From Streptomyces sp. NBC_00582 (lineage in GTDB: Bacteria > Actinomycetota > Actinomycetes > Streptomycetales > Streptomycetaceae), in contig NZ_CP107772.1 in NCBI RefSeq assembly GCF_036345155.1, positions 2,046,001 to 2,110,000 of the forward strand: 64,000 nucleotides of DNA, given 5' to 3'. Positions 1 through 8,680 of this stretch are shown in pieces; the first letter of the stretch is position 1; every line of letters begins with the position of its first letter. The position numbers and the translations under genes were made by a program. Below the pieces are notes generated by a model. It saw nothing but the letters and a program-made list of their open reading frames with translations, searched no databases and had not been told where the DNA came from.

Positions 1-288
1 TACCAGGACTTCATCTCCCGCTACGCCTGGGGCGAGATCTGGACCGACCCCACGCTCAGCCGCCGCGAGCGCAGCATGATCACGCTGACCGCTCTGGTCG
101 CGCACGGCCACTACGACGAACTCGCCATGCACATCCGCGCGGCCCGCCGCAACGGCCTCACGCCCGACGAGATCGGCGCGGTCCTCCTCCAGACGGCCGT
201 GTACTGCGGCGTCCCTGCGGCGAATTCGGCCTTCGCGACGGCCCAGCGGGTGCTGGAGGAGGACGAAGGGTCCGGGCAGCGCCCCTGA
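1..288 (+). CDS. pcaC: 4-carboxymuconolactone decarboxylase, C-terminal part (5' end outside window)
   Basis: The frame is open from base 1 and ends at TGA 286-288, so only the last 95 residues are present. They match the carboxymuconolactone decarboxylase (CMD) fold: a helix with RRERSMITLTALVAHGHYDEL, then the AARRNGLTPDEIGAVLLQTAVYCGVPAANSAF segment that carries the active-site region in this family (split here only by description; both stretches lie at residues 21-80). The enzyme decarboxylates 4-carboxymuconolactone in the protocatechuate branch of the beta-ketoadipate pathway. In actinomycetes this domain is often the C-terminal half of a fused PcaL protein, so the missing part may include the enol-lactone hydrolase. 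It faces the next gene tail to tail across 42 bases. Confidence 0.9.
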   Translation, partial: YQDFISRYAWGEIWTDPTLSRRERSMITLTALVAHGHYDELAMHIRAARRNGLTPDEIGAVLLQTAVYCGVPAANSAFATAQRVLEEDEGSGQRP

Positions 289-330
289 AAGGCGCGCCGC
301 CGTCAGACGCGGCCCGCACCCGAACACCAC

Positions 331-3006
331 TCAGCGGGCTCCCAGGGCCTTCTCCGCCTGCTCCACCAATCCGTCCGCCCCGCAGGTCCGCGCCAGTGTC
401 AGACCCCGCCGCAGTTCGGAGACCGACCGCGACAGGATGCCGTACTCGATCCGCGCGGCCGCGTGCTCGTACTGGCTGGGCGAGGACTCCAACAGCGTGA
501 CCGCCTGATGAGCGAGGCGCACCGCCCGCTGACCGGTCTCCAGCGCGGCGGCGCACCGCAGCGCCTCACCGATCGCGGTGTCCGTGCCGAAGCGCTCGGC
601 CCGGCGGCGGGCGTCTCCGGCGAGCTGTGCCGCACGGGCCGGGTCCTCGGTCGCGAGGGCCCGGGCGAGGTCGACGGCCCAGGGGACCATCACGGGGTTG
701 AGGTGGCCGCGGACGGCGGCGGCCTTCTCCGCCTCCTCCAGCTCGTTGATCCCCTCGGCGGTGCGGCCGACGGCGAGCAGCAGCCGGCCGCGCACCGAGC
801 GCGGGTCGGGCAGCACGATCGTGGACGGGTAGGGCGGGGCGAAACCGCACGCCTCGGCGACCCGCCACGCCTCCTCGACATGGCCGCGGCACAGCAGCAC
901 GTCGACGAGGTTGCAGGTGGCCGACCAGTACAGGGGCAGTCCGCGGCCGACGCGCTCGGCGAGGTGGAGGGACTTGCGCAGGGACTCCTCGGCCTCCTTC
1001 AGCTTGCCCCGGCGGCGCAGTCCGAGTCCGAGGTAGGCGTGCGCGAGGGCGAGATGGCCGCCGCTCCAGCCGGCCGACTCATAGGTGCGCAGGGCCTCGT
1101 TGAAGAAGGTGTCGGCGCGGTCGAGGCGGTCGGTGTAGGCGTAGGAGCTGGAGAGCATCATGAGCAGTTCGATGCCCCACACCTGGTCGGTCCAGCCGAG
1201 GCCCGGGGCGAGGCGGCCGTTGACGAGGGCGCGGTCGCAGAACTCGACGACCTCCTCGGCGTTCTCCCCGCGGGTCACGGCGTCGAAGCCGCGCAGGATG
1301 AGCAGGGCGCGCTCGGCGTTGTCGCGGCCGGTGCAGGTCGCGGCGAGCGCGGCGAGCTGCTCGGAGCGGTTGGGGGAGATCGCCTCGCCCGCGTGCACGC
1401 ACTCCCACATGAACTGCACGGCCTGCAGCCGCATCTTCGCCGGGCCCGGGTCGAGCCGGTCGGCCTCCGCCTCGACGGTGCGGACGGCCTCCTCCATCTG
1501 GTCGTTGTGCAGCAGGGCCTGGGAGAGGCGGTAGACGGCGTCGACCCGGACGTCGCCCTCCAGGCCGGGCAGGGTGAGCGCGGTGCGCAGATGCTCCACG
1601 GTCTTCGCGGGCGCGGTGAGGAGGGTGGCGCAGCCGAGGTCGTACAGCACGCGCGCGTGGACGTCCGGGTCGGGCGGTTCCTCCAGGGCGCGCTCAAGAC
1701 AGCGGCGGGCCGCGTCCGGGGCGCCGACGGCGAGGTGTTCGCCGGCCGCCCCGCGCAGTTGCTCGACGAGTTCCTGGTCGCCCTCCGGGTGGACCTGGAT
1801 GAGATGGCGGGAGGCCGCGGCGAGGCCCTTGCCGGCCTCGGTGACGATCTTGGCGGCGATGCCGTGCATCGCGGTGCGCAGACTGGAGGGGATGCTGTCG
1901 TAGACGGCGGTGGCGATGAGCGGGTGGACGAACTCGAGGTCGCCCTCGGCGGCGGGGACGGCGGCCGGGTCGGGTTCGGTGAGGATACGGGCGGTGCGCA
2001 GCAGTTCGGCGCAGCGCACCGCGGTGTCGCGGCCCATGACGGCGAGCCGGGACGCCTCGTCGATGGAGATGCCGACGCCGCCGAGGATGGCGGCCGCCAT
2101 GGCGAAGCGGGTGGCCTCCACGCCCAGCTCCTCCAGGCGGTCGACGAGTCCGCCGCCGCGCGCCGCCCGGTTCAGGGGCCGCAGTTCCGTGGCCGAGGAC
2201 TCGGTCGGGTCGAGGCCCTTGTCCTTGACCTTGGCGAGGAGTTCGACGGTGTCGTAGGGGTTGCCGTCGGTGACGGCCCACACCTCGCGGCAGAACGCGG
2301 CGTCCGCGTGCTCCCCGAGGGTGGCGCGGGTGAGACCGGCGACCGAGGCCGGGGTGAGGGTGCCGATGCTGGTGACGTGCCGGCCCGCGGCCTCGCCGAT
2401 CGCCTCGAGGTGGCGGCCCCGCTCGCCGCCCACCTCCTCGGACCTGCGGGCGACGACGACCAGGACGGAGAGCCGGTCGAGGCGTTCCGTGAAGGCCGCG
2501 AGCCAGCGCAGGGTCTCCTGGTCGGCCCAGTGCGCGTCGTCGATCAGCAGCACGAGCGGGTAGTGGCGCGAGGCCAGCCGGCTCACCGCGGCGACGATCC
2601 CGTCGCACACGTGCTGCGGGTCGGCGGGGCCCTCGCCCGGTTCCGCCACGCCGAGCGCGGGGCCCGCGATGTGGTACCAGTCGCCGAGGTACTCGCGGGC
2701 CTCCTCCGGCAGCAGGGACAGCAGCGCGGGCTGCAGGAGCTGCCGTACGACGTTGAAGGGGACGGACCGGAGCGTCTCGCCGCCGCGGGCCGACCAGACC
2801 GTGCAGCCCCGGTCCTCGGCGATACGGCGGGTCTCGGCCAACAACGCGGTCTTCCCGACCCCGGCCTCGCCCCGGAGCACCCGCAGATGGCCCGAGGAGG
2901 AGCGGTCGGCGCGGAGCGCGTCCACCGCCCGGGCGATGCCGTCGATCGCGTCCTCGCGCTCCCACAGGGGAGCCGGGGCGGCCCCCGCCGGCCGTGCCTC
3001 CGTCAT
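331..3006 (-). CDS. LAL-like AAA ATPase regulator lacking a LuxR DNA-binding domain
   Basis: The 891-residue protein starts at ATG 3004-3006 behind a GGGGAGGT ribosome site; the open frame extends further upstream but without a good site. Residues 46-53 are a Walker A motif (GEAGVGKT) and a LLIDDAHWAD Walker B follows about 85 residues later, as in MalT/LAL STAND ATPases. The C-terminal half is helical and TPR-like. LAL regulators normally end in a LuxR helix-turn-helix of about 60 residues; here the protein stops at EQAEKALGAR without one, and no such domain follows in another frame before the next gene. It may be a signalling ATPase rather than a DNA-binding activator, or have lost the domain. 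Confidence 0.8.
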   Translation of the reverse strand: MTEARPAGAAPAPLWEREDAIDGIARAVDALRADRSSSGHLRVLRGEAGVGKTALLAETRRIAEDRGCTVWSARGGETLRSVPFNVVRQLLQPALLSLLPEEAREYLGDWYHIAGPALGVAEPGEGPADPQHVCDGIVAAVSRLASRHYPLVLLIDDAHWADQETLRWLAAFTERLDRLSVLVVVARRSEEVGGERGRHLEAIGEAAGRHVTSIGTLTPASVAGLTRATLGEHADAAFCREVWAVTDGNPYDTVELLAKVKDKGLDPTESSATELRPLNRAARGGGLVDRLEELGVEATRFAMAAAILGGVGISIDEASRLAVMGRDTAVRCAELLRTARILTEPDPAAVPAAEGDLEFVHPLIATAVYDSIPSSLRTAMHGIAAKIVTEAGKGLAAASRHLIQVHPEGDQELVEQLRGAAGEHLAVGAPDAARRCLERALEEPPDPDVHARVLYDLGCATLLTAPAKTVEHLRTALTLPGLEGDVRVDAVYRLSQALLHNDQMEEAVRTVEAEADRLDPGPAKMRLQAVQFMWECVHAGEAISPNRSEQLAALAATCTGRDNAERALLILRGFDAVTRGENAEEVVEFCDRALVNGRLAPGLGWTDQVWGIELLMMLSSSYAYTDRLDRADTFFNEALRTYESAGWSGGHLALAHAYLGLGLRRRGKLKEAEESLRKSLHLAERVGRGLPLYWSATCNLVDVLLCRGHVEEAWRVAEACGFAPPYPSTIVLPDPRSVRGRLLLAVGRTAEGINELEEAEKAAAVRGHLNPVMVPWAVDLARALATEDPARAAQLAGDARRRAERFGTDTAIGEALRCAAALETGQRAVRLAHQAVTLLESSPSQYEHAAARIEYGILSRSVSELRRGLTLARTCGADGLVEQAEKALGAR

Positions 3007-3294
3007 CCCGCTACCTCCCCAAGTGCCGCCCGGACGACGTACAGAACTCGAGAGTAGCCGTCCGGGGGGCGCCGTGGAGGCAGTCCGCGCAGGTCGTGCC
3101 TCCAGGAGTGACACGGCGGACCCCGACGCGCCGGTACGGGCCTGCGTCGCGGGCCCCGGAACGTCAACAGCGGTGGACGGACCCCGAATTGACGTCGAAT
3201 TCACGCCATCCGGCCCTTCGCCCCGTGCGGACCGCCGCAACGGAAATACCCTCCCTCTCATCCGCCTTTCACCGATGCCTCATACGGTGGGGGC

Positions 3295-4320
3295 ATGACG
3301 CAGGTGACTCCTCCCGGGTGGTACCCCGACCCGGGGCAGACAAGTGACGGTCCCGCCACCGAGCGCTGGTGGGACGGCAAGGCGTGGACGGACCAGACCC
3401 GCCCCGCGGGCTCGGCCGCCGCATGGGGTCCGCCCGCGCAGACCCCGGCCGACGGGGCGTATGCGGCGTACCCGACCTATCCGGCGTATCCGGCACCCCC
3501 GCAGGGCAGCGGCCCGCGGCGCGGACTGCGCACGGGGATAGCCGTCGCGGCGGCGGTCGCGGTCCTCGCCAGCATCGGGGTGGGCGTGTACGCGCTGTCC
3601 AAGGACGACGGCGGCAGCGGCGGCGGTACGGCGCAGGGGCCGGGCGGTCAGGGCGGACCGGGTGGCAACGGCGGGGGCTTCGGCGGCTCGGGCGGCTCCG
3701 GCGGTGGGCCCGGCGGCTCCGGTGGTTCCGGGGACTCGGGCGGTTCGGGCGGCGCCTCGCCGTCGCCGCAGGAGTCCGAGGCGCCGAAGATCAAGAGTGG
3801 GTCGGTGACCGACGCGCTCAACGGGATCAGCATCCCGATCCCGAGCGGCTGGTACGGGCAGGAGGGCAGCTCCGGCGCCGCCGTGACGTCCGAGTCCTCG
3901 TACAAGTGCCCGGGCGACACCTCCAAGTCCTGCACCAAGGGCGGTGTGTACTCCTCGCCGGTGGAGCTGCTGGGCACCAAGGGCGGCACCGCCGAGGAGG
4001 TCGCCAAGGCGGACATCGCCGAGAACGCGGAGCAGTCCTACGGCGGCGACACCTACGGCGAGATCAGCTCGCACCAGGTACTCGCCTCCAAGGCGGTGAC
4101 CGTCGCCGGGCAGAAGGGCTATCTGGTGCGCTGGAAGGCGGTCACCAGCAAGGGCGCCGACGGGTACGTGGAGTCGCTGGTGTTCCCGGCCCCGGCCGAC
4201 AGCAAGCGGCTGGTGGTGCTGCGGTTCGGCCTGGACGCCGACCAGAACGTGTCGGTCATCGACACCATCACGAAGGGGATCAAGGTCGCCTCGGGCGGCG
4301 GCAGCGGTACGAACGTGTGA
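3295..4320 (+). CDS. DUF2510 membrane protein with glycine-rich linker
   Basis: A 341-residue protein. It opens with a DUF2510 module (PPGWYPDP ... RWWDGKAWT, residues 6-37), a short WYPDP/WDG unit common at the cytoplasmic end of actinobacterial membrane proteins. A Tyr/Pro-rich stretch leads to one transmembrane helix (about residues 78-100). A Gly/Ser linker of about 60 residues is then followed by an extracytoplasmic domain beginning near IKSGSVTDALNGISIPIPSGW that contains CPGDTSKSC, a likely disulfide. Its function is unknown. It is divergent from the LAL-like ATPase gene (288 bases apart) and ends before a strong bidirectional terminator. A second DUF2510 protein lies at 7770-8591. Confidence 0.85.
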   Translation: MTQVTPPGWYPDPGQTSDGPATERWWDGKAWTDQTRPAGSAAAWGPPAQTPADGAYAAYPTYPAYPAPPQGSGPRRGLRTGIAVAAAVAVLASIGVGVYALSKDDGGSGGGTAQGPGGQGGPGGNGGGFGGSGGSGGGPGGSGGSGDSGGSGGASPSPQESEAPKIKSGSVTDALNGISIPIPSGWYGQEGSSGAAVTSESSYKCPGDTSKSCTKGGVYSSPVELLGTKGGTAEEVAKADIAENAEQSYGGDTYGEISSHQVLASKAVTVAGQKGYLVRWKAVTSKGADGYVESLVFPAPADSKRLVVLRFGLDADQNVSVIDTITKGIKVASGGGSGTNV

Positions 4321-4338
4321 CACCCGTCGAGCACTGAT

Positions 4339-4385
4339 CGGCCGGGTGGGGCGCCCCTCCGCTCAAGGGGAACCCCACCCGGCCG
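4339..4385. terminator. Bidirectional intrinsic terminator-like hairpin
   Basis: A perfect 13-bp inverted repeat (CGGCCGGGTGGGG at 4339-4351 and its complement at 4373-4385) encloses a smaller CCCCT/AGGGG hairpin. It sits between the convergent DUF2510 gene (ends 4320) and the TetR gene (ends 4441) and can serve both. There is no U tract, which is usual in Streptomyces. Confidence 0.85.
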
Positions 4386-4440
4386 GGGGGTGCGCGCCGC
4401 CCCCGTCCCCACGGTGCGGCGCGAGCAGGTCACCGTCCGG

Positions 4441-5094
4441 TCATCCCGTGGACGGCGGCCTGGGTCTGTGCGGTGACGGCCCGCCGAGCCCGAGCGCGGG
4501 CAGGACGGCGGCCTCCACGAACCGGACCAGGTAGTCCGGGTCGGCGTACTCCCCGTCGACGACGGGACGGGCGCGGACGACGCCGAACATCTGGGCCGGG
4601 ATGTACTCCAGCGCGGGGTGGTCGGCGGGGATCTCGCCCCGTTCGACGCCGCGGCGCAGGATCGTCCTCAGCGCCTGGATCTCGGGGTCGATCAGCGCCT
4701 CGCGCAGTGCCCGCGCGAGGTCCTCGTCGCCGTGGACCGCGTGGCCGAGGGCCTGCAGCAGCTTGCTGTCGTGCGACGACCAGCGGCCCGTGGCCCGCGC
4801 GGCCTCGCACAGGTCGCCGGCGAGGGAGCCGGTGTCGATGCCGGCCAGCCGCCCGGTCCGGCGGGAGCGCAGCGCCGCCACGACGAACTGGGGCTTGGTC
4901 TTCCACTGCCGGTAGAGCGTGGACTTGCTGCACCGGGTGGTGGCGGCGACGCCCTCCATGGTGACCGCTTCGTATCCGCACTCGCGGATCTGTTCGAGGA
5001 CGGCGTCGAAGAACTCCTTCTCACGCGCGGGCGTGATCTTGGAGCGGCGCGTTGCGGCGACCGGCTCCGGTCCCTCCGCGGCCTGCGACGTCAT
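4441..5094 (-). CDS. TetR/AcrR family transcriptional regulator
   Basis: A 217-residue protein. An N-terminal helix-turn-helix covers residues 30-75 (FFDAVLEQIRECGYEAVTMEG, then TTRCSKSTLYRQWKTK), typical of TetR repressors, followed by a C-terminal ligand-binding domain of the TetR_C type. The ATG at 5092-5094 is preferred because AGAGAGG precedes it. An in-frame start at 5145 would put the ribosome site inside the operator array. It is divergent from the PAP2 gene at 5253; the repeated GTATCGGTAC elements between them suggest autoregulation and control of the PAP2-EamA operon. The ligand is unknown. Confidence 0.9.
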   Translation of the reverse strand: MTSQAAEGPEPVAATRRSKITPAREKEFFDAVLEQIRECGYEAVTMEGVAATTRCSKSTLYRQWKTKPQFVVAALRSRRTGRLAGIDTGSLAGDLCEAARATGRWSSHDSKLLQALGHAVHGDEDLARALREALIDPEIQALRTILRRGVERGEIPADHPALEYIPAQMFGVVRARPVVDGEYADPDYLVRFVEAAVLPALGLGGPSPHRPRPPSTG

Positions 5095-5135
5095 GGCCTC
5101 TGCCTCTCTTTCCCTCGCTGTCCGTTCCAGTGTGT

Positions 5136-5216
5136 CGTATCTCAATCGATACGCAAGTGTACCGGTACTCGCGCGTATCGGTACAGTAGCGTATCGGTAC
5201 GATGTCGTATCGATCG
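5136..5216. promoter_or_regulatory. Iterated operator array for the divergent TetR / PAP2 promoters
   Basis: The elements are CGTATC(6 nt)GATACG at 5136-5153, the palindrome GTACCGGTAC at 5159-5168, GCGTATCGGTAC at 5173-5184 and again at 5189-5200 (exactly 16 bp apart), and TCGTATCGATCG at 5205-5216, in the same 16-bp phase. This is direct sequence observation; binding by the adjacent TetR protein is inferred from position. Confidence 0.75.
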
Positions 5217-5252
5217 ATCAAACGCACCACCGTCCAGTGAAGGGGCCGGGGG

Positions 5253-6056
5253 ATGAATGCCCGCACCGAGCCTGAACAAGCGGAGCCGGTCCAGCCGGCC
5301 CGGCCGCCGATAGTCAGGGAGCTCCTGCTCGTCGCAGGGCTCTTCCTCGTCTACAAATGGGGGCGGCAGCTGGCCACCGGCCACACGGCCGAGGCCTTCC
5401 GCAACGCCGGTGACGTGTGGCACGCGGAGCGGTGGCTGCGCCTGCCCGGCGAGGGCGCGGTGCAGTCCCTGCTGCTGCACGGGGACGTGCTGGTCCGGGT
5501 CGCGAACACCTACTACGCGACCGTGCACTTCCCGGCCACCCTGGCCTTCCTGGTCTGGCTCTACCTGCGGCGCCCGGCGCACTACGTGTGGGCCCGGCGG
5601 GTGCTGGCCGCCGTCACCGCGGCCGCGCTGGTGCTGCATCTGACGTTCCCGCTCGCCCCGCCCCGGATGCTCGCGGCGGCGGGCCTGGTGGACACCGCGC
5701 GGGTCTACGGCCCCTCCGTGTACGGGCCGCCGCGGACGGACCATCTGTCGAACCAGTTCGCGGCGATGCCCTCGCTGCACTTCGGCTGGGCCCTGATGGT
5801 CGCGATCGGGCTGATCGTGGCGACCCGGTCGCGGTGGCGGTGGCTGTGGCTGCTGCATCCGCTGGTGACGCTGGTGGTGATCGTGGGGACGGCGAACCAC
5901 TACTGGCTCGACGCGATCGTGGCGGGCGCCCTGCTCGGCGCGGTGCTCGTGGTGATCCACGCGCCGGCGCGGACGGCGACCACGGCCGGCCGGAGCGGTC
6001 CGCGGCCGGTCCGGGCACAGAGCGGCGACCCCGTCCTGGTGGGGGCGGCCCGATGA
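5253..6056 (+). CDS. PAP2-superfamily membrane phosphatase (inositolphosphotransferase/AUR1-like)
   Basis: A 267-residue protein with about six membrane helices. The PAP2_3-type signature is visible: MPSLHFGWAL contributes the catalytic His region and GTANHYWLDAIVAG the second His and the Asp of the acid phosphatase fold. Such proteins dephosphorylate or transfer phosphate head groups on lipids at the membrane surface. It heads a two-gene operon: its stop overlaps the ATG of the next gene (ATGA at 6053-6056). It is probably repressed by the divergent TetR through the operator array in the 158-base gap. Confidence 0.85.
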   Translation: MNARTEPEQAEPVQPARPPIVRELLLVAGLFLVYKWGRQLATGHTAEAFRNAGDVWHAERWLRLPGEGAVQSLLLHGDVLVRVANTYYATVHFPATLAFLVWLYLRRPAHYVWARRVLAAVTAAALVLHLTFPLAPPRMLAAAGLVDTARVYGPSVYGPPRTDHLSNQFAAMPSLHFGWALMVAIGLIVATRSRWRWLWLLHPLVTLVVIVGTANHYWLDAIVAGALLGAVLVVIHAPARTATTAGRSGPRPVRAQSGDPVLVGAAR

Positions 6057-7018
6057 ACGCCACCCTCGTCGCCGTCGTCCTGTCCCTGTTCTCCGCCGTC
6101 GCCTACGCGGCCGCGGCCGTCGCCCAGGAGCGGCTCGCCTCCCGCTCCCCCGGCGCCGGGCTGGCGCGCATGCTGGGCCAGGGGGCCTGGTGGGCCTCCG
6201 TGGGGCTGAACGCCTCGGCCGCGCTGCTGCACGTGGTGGCGCTGAAGTACGGTCCGCTGACCGTGGTGCAGCCGCTGGGCGCGCTGACGCTGGTGGCGGC
6301 GGTGCCGATGGGCGCCCGGGTCGCGGGGCGACGGGTCACGGCGGCCGAGTGGCGGGGCACCGCCTTCACGCTGGCGGGGCTGGCGGCGATCCTCGTCACG
6401 GCCTCGGGCCCGGCTCCCGAGACCGTGCTGAGCGGCTCCGAGGCGGTCGCGGTGGCGGGGGTCACGGCGGCCGTGATCGGGCTGCTGGCCCGGCCCGGCA
6501 CCCGGCCGGGGCTGCGGCACGCGAGCGCGTCGGGCCTCGCCTCAGGCGTCGCCTCGGCGCTCACCCAGACGGTGACGGTGGCGGCCACCGACCGCTCGGG
6601 CTCGCTGCTGAGCGTGCAGGTGATCGGGGTGGCGCTGCTGGTCGCGGCGGCCGCGACGGGCGGGCTGCTGCTGTCGCAGACCGCCTACCGCGGCGGGCTC
6701 GGCGCCCCGCTGGCGCTGGTGACGCTGGCCAACCCGGTGGCCGCCGCGACGATCGGGCTGGTCCTGCTCGGCGAACGCCTCCAGGGCGGCCCGGCGGGCG
6801 TCCTCCTCGCGCTGGCGGGGGCCTCGCTCGCCGGCTGGGGCGTGGTCCTGCTCTCGCGGGCCACACCGGAGCCCCTGCCGCTGCCGCTGCCGCTGCCGCT
6901 GCACGACGAGGAACACCCCGTGGCCGCGGTCCTCGCCCTGAAGCCGGAGACCGCCTCCCCCGAGCCGGCCCTGCGCCCCCGACCGACCTCGGAACCGGGT
7001 CATCTCACGGCCCTGTGA
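6053..7018 (+). CDS. DMT/EamA-like multi-pass membrane transporter
   Basis: A 321-residue protein with about nine to ten hydrophobic helices. It starts inside the stop of the PAP2 gene. The pattern of the drug/metabolite transporter superfamily is seen in the internally similar halves, with VALKYGPLTVVQPLGALTLV near residues 62-81 and APLALVTLANPVAAATIGLVLLGE near residues 219-243 (long helices, quoted in part by position). The tail after residue about 275 is cytoplasmic and contains a Pro-Leu run (PLPLPLPLPL). The substrate is unknown. Coupling to a PAP2 phosphatase suggests lipid or isoprenoid-phosphate handling, which is inference. Confidence 0.8.
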   Translation: MNATLVAVVLSLFSAVAYAAAAVAQERLASRSPGAGLARMLGQGAWWASVGLNASAALLHVVALKYGPLTVVQPLGALTLVAAVPMGARVAGRRVTAAEWRGTAFTLAGLAAILVTASGPAPETVLSGSEAVAVAGVTAAVIGLLARPGTRPGLRHASASGLASGVASALTQTVTVAATDRSGSLLSVQVIGVALLVAAAATGGLLLSQTAYRGGLGAPLALVTLANPVAAATIGLVLLGERLQGGPAGVLLALAGASLAGWGVVLLSRATPEPLPLPLPLPLHDEEHPVAAVLALKPETASPEPALRPRPTSEPGHLTAL

Positions 7019-7021
7019 TGC

Positions 7022-7440
7022 CCCACCCGGGCAAGACCCGCGCGCCGGGCGGCCCCTGGGGCCGCACGAACAGCCTCCCGGCGCCGCCGACGGCGCCACC
7101 CTGCGGACGCCAACCGCCCCCCGCCGGGGCATCTCACCGCCCCGGCGGGGTCCGCCCCGACAAGAGCGGCGCGCCGACGCAGACCGGAGCCGCACAAGCA
7201 AGCCCCCCGGCACCGCCGACGACCGACCCTGCGGACCCCAACCGCCCTCCACCGGGGCATCACCGCCCCGCCAGGGTCCGCCCCGACAAGAACCGCGCGC
7301 CCACGCAGACCGGAGCCGCACAAGCAAGCCCCCCGGCACCGCCGACGACCGACCCTGCGGACCCCAACCGCCCCCCACCGGGGCATCACCGCCCCGCCAG
7401 GGTCCACCCCGACAGAGCCGCGCGCCGGGCGGCCCCTTGG
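7022..7440. repeat. Tandem 126-bp repeats in a gene-free region
   Basis: At least two near-identical copies (7136-7261 and 7262-7387) are flanked by diverged partial copies on both sides (7022-7135 and 7388-7440). Shared landmarks such as GCCGCACAAGCAAGCC recur 126 bp apart (7190 and 7316). The unit is a multiple of three, so long open frames on both strands run through it, but none has a plausible ribosome site or a recognisable product. Between this block and the 19-bp repeats (7441-7616) I see nothing else. Confidence 0.85.
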
Positions 7441-7616
7441 GGCCGCCCCACGAGCAGCCCTGCCCATGTCGGTTCGCCGCCCCGGCCCGGACAGGACCGG
7501 GACCGAGCCCGCCCCAGCGCCGCCGGCGATCTCACCGGCCTCGACGGCTGCCGTCGAGCCGGGACGGGCCGACGTCAGCCCATGCCGCCGTTCGCCGGGG
7601 CGGTTGCTCGCCGGGC

Positions 7617-7790
7617 GTCAACCCAGGCCGCGGGCGTCAGCCCAGGCCGCGGGCATCAACCCAAGCCGCGGGCATCAACCCAAGCCTCGGGCATCAACCC
7701 AAGCCGCGGGCATCAACCCAAGCCTCGGGCATCAACCCAAGCCTCGGGCATTAACCCAAGCCTCGGGCGTCAGCCCAAGCCACGGGCGTC
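7617..7790. repeat. 19-bp minisatellite overlapping the 3' end of the scramblase-like gene
   Basis: About nine tandem copies of a 19-bp unit (consensus GCGGGCATCAACCCAAGCC, first base variable). Since 19 is not a multiple of three, the reading frame rotates each unit and any translation repeats with a 19-residue period. The array supplies the last codons and the stop (7770-7772) of the minus-strand gene ending at 7770. Confidence 0.9.
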
Positions 7791-8591
7791 CTGCTTCAGG
7801 GCCGTGTCCACCGTGAGGGCCGTCGCGACGACCAGGCTCAGCAGCGGTTCGGGGAGCTGGTAGTGGATCTGCAGGACGTAGTTGTCGGCGGTGGTGAACA
7901 TCGTCTTGGCGAGGCCCTCCCAGGTCTTGGTGATCCGGGCGACCTCGTTCTCCGCGTGGTCGACGATGGCGAAGTTCCACGCCCGCCAGTTCTCCGCCTT
8001 GATGGCGCCGATCTGCTGACCGCCCGCGTTGATGGCGAAGTTGATCTTCCCGAAGACGTTCTGCTGGACGATCTCACCGACCTGCTGGCCGTCCGGGCGC
8101 GTCACGATCACCCGTGACTTGAATATCTTCGCCGGGCGGGTCAGCAGCAGCACGGGCCGCCCCTGGGCGTCGCGGATCTCCAGCTTGTGGGTGAAGTACT
8201 GGTCGATGCTGGCGACGAACCGAATGATCTTGCGCAGGGCGCTCTGGCCGACCTGGACGACCGAGCCGAGCTGGTTGCCCTGCTGGTCCATGACCTTGTA
8301 CTCGTTGGTCAGTTCGATGAGCTTCGCCTTCTGGTTCACCACCAGCACCGGCTCGCTGAACAGCGTGCCGCCGCCGGGGCCGCTCGGGGCGACCCCGGCC
8401 TGCTGCTGCACCTGGCGCTGCACGCGCGGGTCGGGCCCGGCCGGCTGCGCCGGGATGCCCGGCGCGGCCTGCCCCGGCTGGTCGGCGTGTGTGTGCTCGG
8501 TCCACCGGGTGCCGTCCCAGTAGCGCAGGGTCTGGGCCGCGCCGTGCGGATCCGGGTACCAGCCTGCAGGTGTGTTCGAATGCGTGGTCAC
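7770..8591 (-). CDS. DUF2510 / phospholipid scramblase-related (LURP-one-like) protein
   Basis: A 273-residue protein. DUF2510 occupies residues 8-35 (PAGWYPDPHG ... RYWDGTRWTEH). A Pro/Gln-rich linker follows, and from about residue 75 the scramblase-related / LURP-one tubby-like barrel begins (GTLFSEPVLVVNQKAKLIELTNEY onward), continuing with IIRFVASIDQYFTHKLEIRDAQG. The function in bacteria is unknown; a membrane-associated role is plausible. The C-terminal residues DARGLG are encoded by the 19-bp minisatellite, so the natural C-terminus may have been replaced. It lies between PAP2 and phospholipase C genes, all lipid-related, but without evidence of one operon. Confidence 0.85.
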   Translation of the reverse strand: MTTHSNTPAGWYPDPHGAAQTLRYWDGTRWTEHTHADQPGQAAPGIPAQPAGPDPRVQRQVQQQAGVAPSGPGGGTLFSEPVLVVNQKAKLIELTNEYKVMDQQGNQLGSVVQVGQSALRKIIRFVASIDQYFTHKLEIRDAQGRPVLLLTRPAKIFKSRVIVTRPDGQQVGEIVQQNVFGKINFAINAGGQQIGAIKAENWRAWNFAIVDHAENEVARITKTWEGLAKTMFTTADNYVLQIHYQLPEPLLSLVVATALTVDTALKQDARGLG

Positions 8592-8680
8592 CGGGGCACA
8601 CTACCCCGAGCCCGCCGGGACCTGACCAGTCCCCACGAGGCGGTGTTCACGCCGCATTTGCCCGCGCGCCGGGCCCTTTG

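Noticed and set aside
463..3057. Very long + strand open frame opposite the LAL-like gene
   Set aside because: It mirrors the minus-strand codons of a recognisable ATPase (high third-position GC makes shadow frames) and shows no protein family features.
7617..7790. CRISPR array
   Set aside because: The 19-bp units are contiguous without unique spacers and no cas genes are nearby; it is a minisatellite.
7437..7816. Possible repeat proteins with GINPS and RASTQ units
   Set aside because: The 19-bp unit shifts frame each copy, so several frames look equally repetitive. No start site or recognisable domain is present.
6190..7863. Long frame through the EamA-like gene and the repeats
   Set aside because: It is out of frame with the clear membrane protein and otherwise encodes repeat-derived Pro/Arg/Ser sequence without a ribosome site.
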